Positions 6,911 to 13,736 of a stretch of DNA of 24,135 bases are shown in pieces (position 1 is the first letter of the stretch; each line of letters starts with the position of its first letter). The stretch is from CALDCK01 sp050618055 (lineage in GTDB: Bacteria > Myxococcota_A > UBA9160 > SMWR01), in contig JBNLVK010000019.1 of NCBI GenBank assembly GCA_050618055.1, positions 1-24,135 of the forward strand, in the 5' to 3' direction. The notes beneath the pieces are model-generated. The model was not told the origin of the DNA, made no database searches, and worked only from the letters and a program-made list of their open reading frames with translations. The translations under genes and the position numbers were made by a program.

Positions 6911-7680
6911 ACCCTCCCATCCGCCTCTACTCCTACGCCATGAGCCCCTACGCGGCGAAGGTGCACGGATTCCTGCTGCACAAGCAGCTCGACTTCGAGG
7001 TCTACTACATCCACCCGCTGCGCGTGCGCGAGGAGCTGCCGGTGGGTCGCCAGATCCCGGTGCTGCGCATCGGTGACGAGAGCCGCGCCGACTCGACGCC
7101 GATCGGGCTGTGGCTCGACGAGCGTTTCCCGGAGCGTCCGCTGCTGCCCGCCGACCCCGCGGAGCGCGCCCACCTGCTCGAGATCGACGACTGGGTCAGC
7201 CAGCGCCTCATCCCGTGCAGCTTCCGCTCCTACCCGGGTCCCGGTCTCGACCGCTGGCGCAACGGCTGGAAGCTGTCGCGCGTCATGACGAAGACGGCGC
7301 GCGGCGGGCTGAACCCGCTGCTGCGCTTCCTGTGGCCGGCGTTCGTGACGCGCGTGCCCTTCGTGAAGCGGCTGGTCGCCCAGGCCGACGACGGCCGGCC
7401 GGTGCGCGAGTCGAAGCTGGGGCTCTACCGCGAGTTCATCGACCGGCTGAAGGGCGGTCCCTACCTGTGCGGCCGTTCCGAGCCGTCCCTGCCCGACTTC
7501 GCCTGCTACCCCCAGTTCGCCCTCTACTACGAAGTGGGCTTTCGCGGCAGCGAGGACGTCCTGGACCACCCGCCGATCATGGAGTGGCTGGGCCGCATGA
7601 AGGCGCGGCTGTCCGCCACGCCGGAGCTCGTTCCCGCCCGGGTCCGCGTGCGCGAGCTGCCCACGGGCCCGACCGGCTAG
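6907..7680 (+). CDS. Glutathione S-transferase-like protein
   Basis: The 257-residue protein has an N-terminal thioredoxin-like domain (LYSYAMSPYAAKVHGFLLH, a GRQIPVLRIGD segment with the cis-Pro, and DSTPIGLWLDERF for gamma-Glu binding) and a helical C-terminal domain ending in a SLPDFACYPQFALYY segment, as in GSTs. Ser13 is a candidate for activating the glutathione thiol. Members detoxify electrophiles or isomerise small molecules. The ATG overlaps the SDR stop (ATGA) and follows a GGAGGG ribosome-binding site, so it is translationally coupled to the SDR and the pair may share a pathway. The stop TAG (7678-7680) overlaps the opposing stop of the MBL gene in a shared CTAG. The insertion between the N and C domains, around residues 110-150, is longer than in small GSTs. 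Confidence 0.82.
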   Translation: MNPPIRLYSYAMSPYAAKVHGFLLHKQLDFEVYYIHPLRVREELPVGRQIPVLRIGDESRADSTPIGLWLDERFPERPLLPADPAERAHLLEIDDWVSQRLIPCSFRSYPGPGLDRWRNGWKLSRVMTKTARGGLNPLLRFLWPAFVTRVPFVKRLVAQADDGRPVRESKLGLYREFIDRLKGGPYLCGRSEPSLPDFACYPQFALYYEVGFRGSEDVLDHPPIMEWLGRMKARLSATPELVPARVRVRELPTGPTG

Positions 7681-8750
7681 AGCAGCTCGTCCACCTCGAT
7701 GCGGTCGCTGCCGGCGGGCAGGCGCACCAGCGTGCCGTCGCGGCCGATGGTGAAGGGGCCCGGGTAGATCCCGGCCACACCGTCGGCGAACACGTCCTCC
7801 ATCGGCCCGAGCAGCAGCGGCGGAACGATGTGGTAGAGCAGCAGGTGGCCGGCGCCGACGTCGCGGGCGGTCTCGGCCGCGTCCTCGGGCGAGGCGTGGT
7901 AGTCGAGGATGTCGGTGGTGATCTTCGCGAGCCGCTCGCGTCCGGCCTGCCGTGCCGCGCGCGTGAGCACCGCCACCAGCTCCGGATCGAGCGCCTCGTG
8001 CACCAGCAGGTCGACGCCCTGGGCCGCGCGGGCCAGGTTCGCCGACTTCACCGTGTCGCCGCTGATCACCAGCGAGCGCCCGGCGTGGTCGAAGCGGTAG
8101 CCCACCGCCGGGCGCACCGGCGCGTGGTCGACCAGGAAGGCGGTAATGCGCACGCCGCCCTCGTCGAGCACGACCTCGTCACGACCCTCGGCGGGCACCG
8201 GGAAGGGTCGCGCGACGCCGCCTGCGCCCGAAGCGGGCACCACGTCCTCGCCGTGGTGGGCGACGCGGCCGGCGCGCGACAGCGCGTAGGCCTCGTTCAG
8301 CCCGTCGACCACCCGCGCGACGCCGGTCGGACCGTACACGGGCACCGGCTTCGAGTGTCCGCCGTTGGCCCAGCGCTGCATCATCACCTCGCCCAGGCCG
8401 TCGATGTGGTCCGAGTGGAAGTGGGTGAGCAGCACCGCCTCGATCCGGCCCTGGGGCAGCCGCGTGCGGCTCATCACGCGGGACGCACCGGAGCCGCTGT
8501 CCACCACGAAGAGCCGGTCGCCGGCCACGACCGCCACGCACGGGCCCGAGCGCTTCGGATCCGGCAGCGGCGAGCCCGCTCCGCAGAGGAGCAGGTGGAG
8601 CCCGTCGGGCAGGTCGTCGAGCAGGCTCGACGCCATGTTGGTCGCGACGACGCGCTCCATCAGGCGCATGGTGATGGGAACGCGCAGGGCCACACCGACC
8701 GCCAGCAGCAGCAGGACCACGACGGACACGACCAGCAGGAAGCGTTTCAT
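7677..8750 (-). CDS. Membrane-anchored metallo-beta-lactamase-fold hydrolase (RNase Z/arylsulfatase-like branch)
   Basis: The 357-residue protein starts with one hydrophobic segment (residues 4-22), either an anchor or an uncleaved signal. The MBL core follows: CGAGSPLPD (56-64), the zinc motif His110-x-His112-x-Asp114-His115 (THFHSDHIDG), His209, Asp232 (SGDTVKSANL), and His307 (YHIVP). This pattern fits the RNase Z/AtsA-like branch, but the N-terminal anchor argues against tRNA processing and for a periplasmic hydrolase, substrate unknown. The ATG follows AGGTG with near-normal spacing. The gene begins 13 bp after the Sel1-repeat gene stop, so the two form an operon. Its stop is read from the same CTAG as the stop of the convergent GST gene. 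Confidence 0.85.
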   Translation of the reverse strand: MKRFLLVVSVVVLLLLAVGVALRVPITMRLMERVVATNMASSLLDDLPDGLHLLLCGAGSPLPDPKRSGPCVAVVAGDRLFVVDSGSGASRVMSRTRLPQGRIEAVLLTHFHSDHIDGLGEVMMQRWANGGHSKPVPVYGPTGVARVVDGLNEAYALSRAGRVAHHGEDVVPASGAGGVARPFPVPAEGRDEVVLDEGGVRITAFLVDHAPVRPAVGYRFDHAGRSLVISGDTVKSANLARAAQGVDLLVHEALDPELVAVLTRAARQAGRERLAKITTDILDYHASPEDAAETARDVGAGHLLLYHIVPPLLLGPMEDVFADGVAGIYPGPFTIGRDGTLVRLPAGSDRIEVDELL

Positions 8751-8763
8751 GGAGACACCTCGT

Positions 8764-9651
8764 TCAGCGCGGCGTGGGCTGCATCCTACCCGCCCGCCAG
8801 GCCTCCGCCATGCGGCGCCCCTCGGCCAGGTCCTCGGGCCGGAGCGTCTCCTCCTTGTTGTAGAGCAGGTAGCGCGCCGAGTGCTCGGCGTCGGCGCAGA
8901 GCGTCAGCCACATCACCGCCCGCACCGGATCCGCCGCCACGCCGACGCCGTTCATGTACATGGCGCCCACGTTGAACTGCGCCTTCGTGTGACCGCCCTC
9001 GGCGGCCTTCAGGTACCACTCGAAGGCCAGCCCGGCGTCGGGAGCGACGCCCAGTCCCTCCTCGAAGGCGGACCCGAGCGCTCCCTGGGCCTCGCGATCG
9101 CCCTGGTGGGCGGCGCGCTCGAGCCAGCGGAAGGCGGCGTCCGGGTCGGCGTCGACGCCCACGCCGTCGCGGTACATCAGGCCCACGCGGCGCTGCGCCT
9201 CGGCGTCGCCGGCCTCCGCACGCTCCCGGTAGTAGGGGAAGGCGCGCGCGGGCTCCTTGCGGATCAGCCGGTCGTTCCTCTCCAGCTTCGCCAGCGCCGT
9301 CGCCGCCTTCGCGTGACCCTGCTCCGCCGCGCGTCGCAGCCAGCGCGCCGCCTCGACCCGATCCTTCTCGACGCCGTGTCCCTTCAGGTAGAGCGACGCC
9401 AGGCTGTACTGGGCCTCGGCGTCGCCGGCCTCGGCGGCGCGGCGGAACCAGTATGCCGCCTTCGCGTGGTCGGCCTCGACCTGGCGCCCGTGGTAGTAGA
9501 CGCTGCCCAGCGTGCGCTGGGTCTCGACGTCGCCCGCCTCGGCCCGTTCGATGGCCTGGGTCACCGCCGGGTCGATCTCGGTGGCGCCGGCCGCGTGAAC
9601 GGCGGCGACCCCGAAGGCCAGCAGCAGCGGGACGAAGACGGGGCGCGGCAT
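8764..9651 (-). CDS. Periplasmic Sel1-repeat protein
   Basis: The 295-residue protein has a signal peptide (PRPVFVPLLLAFGVAAVHA) followed by six 36-residue Sel1-like repeats. They start at GDVETQ, GDAEAQY, GHAKAA (degenerate), GDAEAQR, GDREAQ and GHTKAQ, with the usual YxxGxGV and AxxWxxxAAexG features. Such solenoids act as scaffolds in envelope complexes or signalling. The ATG at 9651 is preferred over the in-frame ATG 24 nt upstream because GGGAGG sits just before it and it opens directly into the signal peptide. The gene lies 13 bp upstream of the MBL hydrolase and may form a periplasmic pair with it. It follows the acyltransferase by 48 bp on the same strand. Confidence 0.88.
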   Translation of the reverse strand: MPRPVFVPLLLAFGVAAVHAAGATEIDPAVTQAIERAEAGDVETQRTLGSVYYHGRQVEADHAKAAYWFRRAAEAGDAEAQYSLASLYLKGHGVEKDRVEAARWLRRAAEQGHAKAATALAKLERNDRLIRKEPARAFPYYRERAEAGDAEAQRRVGLMYRDGVGVDADPDAAFRWLERAAHQGDREAQGALGSAFEEGLGVAPDAGLAFEWYLKAAEGGHTKAQFNVGAMYMNGVGVAADPVRAVMWLTLCADAEHSARYLLYNKEETLRPEDLAEGRRMAEAWRAGRMQPTPR

Positions 9652-9699
9652 GGTTCCTCCCCGCGAGCATGTCATGCCGGCGGGCAGGCGACCAGCCGA

Positions 9700-11100
9700 T
9701 CAGGCCGCCGCGAAGACCACGCCCTCCGCCGCCAGCTCCAGCTCCTCCAGCGCCGCCGGGAAGTGGCACGCCAGCTCCGCCACGTCGGGCACCCGGTCCG
9801 CGTCGACCAGGATGCCCACGTCGATGCGGTCGCAGTAGCTCACGGCGGTGACGTTCAGGCCCTGCCCCACCGACAGCAGCGACAGGGGCATCATCGACTC
9901 GACCCGCGCCCCGCCCACGTACAGCGGCATGGGCGTCCCGCGCACGTTCGAGACCACGAAGTTCCCGGGCAGGGGCGCCGCCTCGGGCGACAGGCTGCCG
10001 GCGCGCACGAACAGGCTGGCCGCCGCCGGCGTGAACGACTCGGCCAGGGCGGCCACCCAGTCGAAGTGGCCGTCCGACACGCCCTGCTTGGCCCGGTTCG
10101 CGTTCTCGTGGATGGCGCGCAGGCGCTCGATCGGATCGCTGCGATCGGTGGCGAGCGGAACGGTCATGCTGGTGATCTGGTTGCCCAGGCCCTGCGCCTC
10201 CCGGCGTGTCGACACGGGACACAGCGCCACCAGGGGACGCGTCGGCGCGTCGCCCCGCTCGCGCAGCCAGCGCAGCATGGCGCCGCCCACCACCGCCAGC
10301 ACCACGTCGTTCAGCTTCACGTCGAAGTGCTTCCCCAGGTCGCGGACGCGGGAGAAGTCGAGCGACGCGCTGGCGAAGCCGCGGCGCGGTCCGAGCGCGC
10401 CGTTGAAGAACAGGCGCTCGACACCCGGGGCGTTCACCGCGTCGGAGCGGGACGCCCAGAGCGAGCGCAGTCCACGCACGGCGTGGCCCAGCGCGCGACC
10501 GGGCCGCGCCGCGCCGTTGCGCGCGGCGCGGGTCCACATGTCGAGGGCACTGGGAGCCGACGGCGCGTCCTCCAGGTAGGCCTCCGGCACCTCGGGCAGC
10601 GCGGGCGCGTCCGGTGTCAGGTCGGCCATCACCTCGGCCAGGCCCGACCCGCCGGTGCCGTCGATCAGGCAGTGGTGCGTCTTCATGTAGAGGCCTACGC
10701 GTCCGCCCGCGAGGCCCTCGATGATCCACACCTCCCAGAGCGGCCGGTCGCGGTCGAGCGGACGCGCGTGCAGGCGCGACGCCAGCGCCGCCACCTGCCG
10801 CTCGTCGCCGGGCGACGCCACCGCCGTGCGGACCACGTGGTCGCGCGGGTCGAAGTCCGCGGCCTCCACCCACCAGGGGCGGTCCAGGTCGAGGGGCGTC
10901 GGGTGCAGCCGCCAGCGGAAGCGCGGGACCAGTGCCACGCGGGCGGCCACGTGATCGCGCAGGCGCTCGAGATCGAAGCCGGGCCGGTCCTGCGGGTCGA
11001 GCACCAGCAGGGCGCCGACGTGTCCGCCGGAGGTCGGGGTCTCCATGGAGAGGAAGACGGCGTCGCCGTCGCTGAGCTGGTTCGGGGTGCTGGGAGCCAT
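9700..11100 (-). CDS. Wax ester synthase/diacylglycerol acyltransferase (WS/DGAT) family protein
   Basis: The 466-residue protein carries the WS/DGAT catalytic motif HHxxxDG at 142-148 (THHCLIDGTGG), the PLW motif (DRPLWEVW, 118-125) and the conserved ND motif (LNDVVLAVVGGAM). The length is typical of bacterial WS/DGATs (450-480 aa). These enzymes transfer acyl groups from acyl-CoA to long-chain alcohols or diacylglycerol, making wax esters or triacylglycerol on lipid inclusions. The ATG at 11100 follows GGAGA at good spacing. The 221-bp region upstream is AT-rich, with a -10-like TATTAT (11127-11122, minus strand). It diverges from the TetR gene and may be its target. Paralogues with other acyl acceptors exist, so the specificity is inferred. 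Confidence 0.9.
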   Translation of the reverse strand: MAPSTPNQLSDGDAVFLSMETPTSGGHVGALLVLDPQDRPGFDLERLRDHVAARVALVPRFRWRLHPTPLDLDRPWWVEAADFDPRDHVVRTAVASPGDERQVAALASRLHARPLDRDRPLWEVWIIEGLAGGRVGLYMKTHHCLIDGTGGSGLAEVMADLTPDAPALPEVPEAYLEDAPSAPSALDMWTRAARNGAARPGRALGHAVRGLRSLWASRSDAVNAPGVERLFFNGALGPRRGFASASLDFSRVRDLGKHFDVKLNDVVLAVVGGAMLRWLRERGDAPTRPLVALCPVSTRREAQGLGNQITSMTVPLATDRSDPIERLRAIHENANRAKQGVSDGHFDWVAALAESFTPAAASLFVRAGSLSPEAAPLPGNFVVSNVRGTPMPLYVGGARVESMMPLSLLSVGQGLNVTAVSYCDRIDVGILVDADRVPDVAELACHFPAALEELELAAEGVVFAAA

Positions 11101-11321
11101 GCGGGTCTCCGTGCCTCTTGGATAATATGAATTACCCCACAATCTACCACTGAATTCTCTTACGGCAATACGAAAAATATCTACAATTTTTCAGCATGGT
11201 TGGGAAGTCGAGTTGCGTTCCCGGCAGGCCGGGCGTCCGTTCGGCACGGGAACGCCGGGCCAGGGGTTGCAGTCGCGGACTCCTGGGTGAAGAATTCAGC
11301 TTTCCAGCTGGAGAAGCCCTC
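11101..11321. promoter_or_regulatory. AT-rich divergent regulatory region between the acyltransferase and TetR genes
   Basis: This is the largest non-coding gap in the window, and 11117-11200 is clearly richer in A/T than anything else here. On the minus strand TATTAT (11127-11122) would serve the acyltransferase with a leader of about 14 nt. On the plus strand TACAAT (11182-11187) is a 5/6 -10 match for tetR. -35 hexamers are weak on both sides. Two inverted repeats, described separately, sit at 11172-11192 and 11215-11255. TCCAGCTGGA (11303-11312) is a 10-bp palindrome overlapping the TetR ribosome-binding site. Confidence 0.55.
11172..11192. promoter_or_regulatory. Perfect inverted repeat covering the tetR -10: candidate operator
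   Basis: The arms GAAAAAT (11172-11178) and ATTTTTC (11186-11192) are perfectly complementary and separated by 7 nt. The plus-strand -10 candidate TACAAT (11182-11187) lies inside. The position fits a repressor site for autoregulation by the adjacent TetR protein and control of the divergent acyltransferase gene. Confidence 0.5.
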
Positions 11322-11966
11322 TTGGCCCGACCCCGCAAGAAGTCGAACCTGGCCGCCGCCCGCGCGCGCATGTACCACGACCTGGTCTTCGAGTGCGCCG
11401 AGCGCGTGTTCGCCGAGGAGGGCGTGGCGAAGAGCGCGATGCAGGACCTGGCCGCCGAGGCGGGCATCTCGCTGAAGACCCTCTACGCCACCTTCGCCGG
11501 CAAGGACGACATCTACCGCGCCATCCTGGCCGAGCGCGGCGCCGGCCTGGTGGCCGCCGTGCAGCAGGCCGCCCACCAGGAGGGCACGGCCTTCGAGCGG
11601 CTCGCCGCCGGCATCCGCGGACTGGTCGCCTACTTCGTGGAGCATGAGGCGTTCTTCCGCATCCTGCTCCAGGAGGGCCACGCCTGGGGGCTCGACCCGA
11701 AGGGCGGCAGCGCGCGCGGCTCCTGGGAGACCGGGCTCACCACCGTGCGCGACGTCATCGCCGAGGGCGTCGCCAGCGGCGAGTTCCTGCCCGCCGACCC
11801 GGACCTGCTGGCGCCGACCGTGAACGCGGTGCTCCAGGTGCAGCTCGCCGGCCTGCTCGCGCGCAGCGACGAGCCCGACACGGAAGCCATCTCCCGTGAG
11901 ATCCTGCGCAGCATGCGAAGGCTGTTGTGCGGAAGCGACGCCGAGCCCAGGAGTCACGCCGCCTGA
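11322..11966 (+). CDS. TetR/AcrR-family transcriptional regulator
   Basis: The 214-residue protein opens with a basic stretch (ARPRKKSNLAAARARM) and a TetR DNA-binding domain: VFECAERVFAEEGVAKSAMQDLAAEAG, then SLKTLYATFAGKDDIYRAIL, which holds the recognition helix. The rest is a helical ligand-binding domain, ending with a Leu/Arg-rich dimer helix. The TTG at 11322 is chosen because GGAG (11310-11313) precedes it, the length becomes typical of the family, and the basic arm starts directly. The ATG at 11196 would add 42 residues of low-complexity Arg/Gly sequence and overlap the promoter. It diverges from the WS/DGAT gene across a palindromic region and lies 30 bp before the antiporter gene, so it may regulate either. 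The ligand is possibly a fatty acid or acyl-CoA (inference). Confidence 0.87.
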   Translation: MARPRKKSNLAAARARMYHDLVFECAERVFAEEGVAKSAMQDLAAEAGISLKTLYATFAGKDDIYRAILAERGAGLVAAVQQAAHQEGTAFERLAAGIRGLVAYFVEHEAFFRILLQEGHAWGLDPKGGSARGSWETGLTTVRDVIAEGVASGEFLPADPDLLAPTVNAVLQVQLAGLLARSDEPDTEAISREILRSMRRLLCGSDAEPRSHAA

Positions 11967-11996
11967 ACGGGTCCCCCTCGTGACCGAGCCCCCCCG

Positions 11997-13718
11997 GTGA
12001 CCGAGCACCACCTGCTCATCTTCCTGGTCCAGGTCCTGCTGCTGCTGGGCCTGGCCCGGGGCTTCGGTGAGCTGCTGCGCCGCTACGGTCACCCGCCGCT
12101 GGTCGGCGAGATCCTGATCGGCGTGGTCCTGGGGCCGACGCTGCTCGGCCGGGCGCTTCCCGAGGTCCAGGCGGCGCTGTTCCCGGCGGATCCGCTCCAG
12201 CACGCCATGCTCGAGACCGTCTCGTGGATCGGCGTGCTGTTCCTGCTGCTCGAGACCGGCCTCGAGGTGGACGTCACCGCGGCGTGGCGCCAGCGCGGTC
12301 CGGCGCTGCGCATCGGCATCATCGGCGTGCTGGTACCGCTGGCGCTGGGCACGGGCCTGTCGCTGCTGCTGCCCGACGCCTACCTCGCCGATCCGGACGA
12401 CCGCATCACCTTCTCGCTCTTCCTGGGGACCACCATGGCGATCAGCGCCATGGTGATCATCGCGCGCGTGCTCCACGACCTGGACCTGGTGAAGAGCGAC
12501 CTGGGCCTGGTGACGCTGTGCGGCTACGCGGTGAACGACATCCTGGCGTGGGTGATCTTCAGCCTGGTCATCGCCACCGCCACCCGCGGCAGCGTCGAGA
12601 TCGGACCGGTCGCCGCGCTGCTCGCCTTCACCCTCGCCTTCACCCTCTTCTCGCTGACCTGGGGCCTGCGCGCCGTCGATCGCGCGATCGCCGCCATCGG
12701 TCGCGCGCGGCCGGACCACCCGGGCGCGGTGCTGTCCTTCGTGTGCTGTGTGGGCCTGCTGTCCGGCGCGGTCACCCAGTACCTGGGCCTCACGGCGCTG
12801 CTCGGCTTCTTCCTGGCCGGCATCATGGCCGGCGAGTCGCAGGCGCTCACCGAGCGCATGCGCAACGTCATCAGCCAGATGGTGCACGCCATCTTCGTGC
12901 CGCTCTACTTCGCGTCGATCGGCCTGCGCATCGACTTCTTCGACAACTTCGACCTGTTCCTGGTGGTGTTCGTGACGGTCGTGTCGATCGTCGGCAAGTA
13001 CGCCGGCGCCTGGCTCGGGGCCCTCGGCCCGGGCATCGGCAGCGAGGACCGCAACTCCATCGCCATCGCCTTCACACCCAGCGGTGTCACCGGCATCGTG
13101 GTGGCCGGCGTGGCGCTGGAGCTGGGCATCCTCACCCAGCCGGTCTTCGTGGCGATCGTGTTCTCCACGCTCATCTCCTCGCTGGCCGTGGCGCCCTGGC
13201 TGGCCTGGTCGATCCGGCGGCGGCGCGAGGTCGACATCCTGGAGTTCGTGCCGCGGCAGGCGGTGCTGTCCGAGCTGGGCAGCGAGGAGCGGACGGACGC
13301 GATCCGCGAGCTGTGCGAGGCCGTCGCGGCCAGCGGCGCGGCCCAGGACGCCGCGGGACTGACCCGCGCGGTCCACGACCGCGAGGCGCTGATGGGAACC
13401 GGCACCGGGCACGAGATCGCCATTCCCCACGCGCGGCTGCCCGGGCTCGCCGCGCCCACCATCGCCGTCGGGCGCTCGTCCCACGGCATTCCCTGGGACG
13501 CCCCCGACGGCCTGCCGGCGCGGCTCGTCTTCCTGATCCTGACGCCGGAGCGCGAGCAGGGTCTCCAGCTCCAGATCCTGGCCGCGCTGGCCCAGGCCAT
13601 GATGGAGTCGCCGGCCCGCCAGGCGCTGCTCGACGCCGAGACGCCGGAGGCGATCCGGGCGGCGCTGGGCGACGCGCTGCGCGCCCAGGACCTGGTGCGG
13701 GTGAAGCGCGAGCTGTAG
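11997..13718 (+). CDS. CPA2 cation:proton antiporter fused to a C-terminal PTS EIIA domain
   Basis: The 573-residue protein has about 12-13 hydrophobic segments in residues 1-405, a Kef/Nha-type CPA2 exchanger. GHPPLVGEILIGVVLGP (31-47) and LLLETGLEVD are typical, and Asn180-Asp181 (GYAVNDILAW) lies in the ion-binding helix. Residues about 420-573 form a type-2 PTS EIIA domain, with the phospho-acceptor His478 in HEIAIPHARLP and a downstream LVFLILTPEREQG segment. Exchangers usually carry RCK/TrkA domains here, so control by phosphotransfer from HPr or NPr rather than by NAD or nucleotide is a reasonable inference. The GTG at 11997 lies in GTGA, which overlaps the stop of a 6-codon upstream frame that begins with the same 9 nt (11980-11988). 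It probably belongs to a transcription unit with tetR (30 bp upstream) and the esterase (18 bp downstream). Confidence 0.87.
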   Translation: MTEHHLLIFLVQVLLLLGLARGFGELLRRYGHPPLVGEILIGVVLGPTLLGRALPEVQAALFPADPLQHAMLETVSWIGVLFLLLETGLEVDVTAAWRQRGPALRIGIIGVLVPLALGTGLSLLLPDAYLADPDDRITFSLFLGTTMAISAMVIIARVLHDLDLVKSDLGLVTLCGYAVNDILAWVIFSLVIATATRGSVEIGPVAALLAFTLAFTLFSLTWGLRAVDRAIAAIGRARPDHPGAVLSFVCCVGLLSGAVTQYLGLTALLGFFLAGIMAGESQALTERMRNVISQMVHAIFVPLYFASIGLRIDFFDNFDLFLVVFVTVVSIVGKYAGAWLGALGPGIGSEDRNSIAIAFTPSGVTGIVVAGVALELGILTQPVFVAIVFSTLISSLAVAPWLAWSIRRRREVDILEFVPRQAVLSELGSEERTDAIRELCEAVAASGAAQDAAGLTRAVHDREALMGTGTGHEIAIPHARLPGLAAPTIAVGRSSHGIPWDAPDGLPARLVFLILTPEREQGLQLQILAALAQAMMESPARQALLDAETPEAIRAALGDALRAQDLVRVKREL

Positions 13719-13736
13719 TCGCGCTACATACCGGAG

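Noticed and set aside
8764..9651. DNA repeat array
   Set aside because: The periodicity (about 108 bp) comes from the six 36-residue Sel1 repeats of the encoded protein, not from a nucleotide repeat element or CRISPR.
11196..11321. ATG at 11196 as the start of TetR
   Set aside because: It adds 42 low-complexity residues and sits within a few bases of the predicted transcription start; the TTG at 11322 has a ribosome-binding site and gives a normal TetR length.
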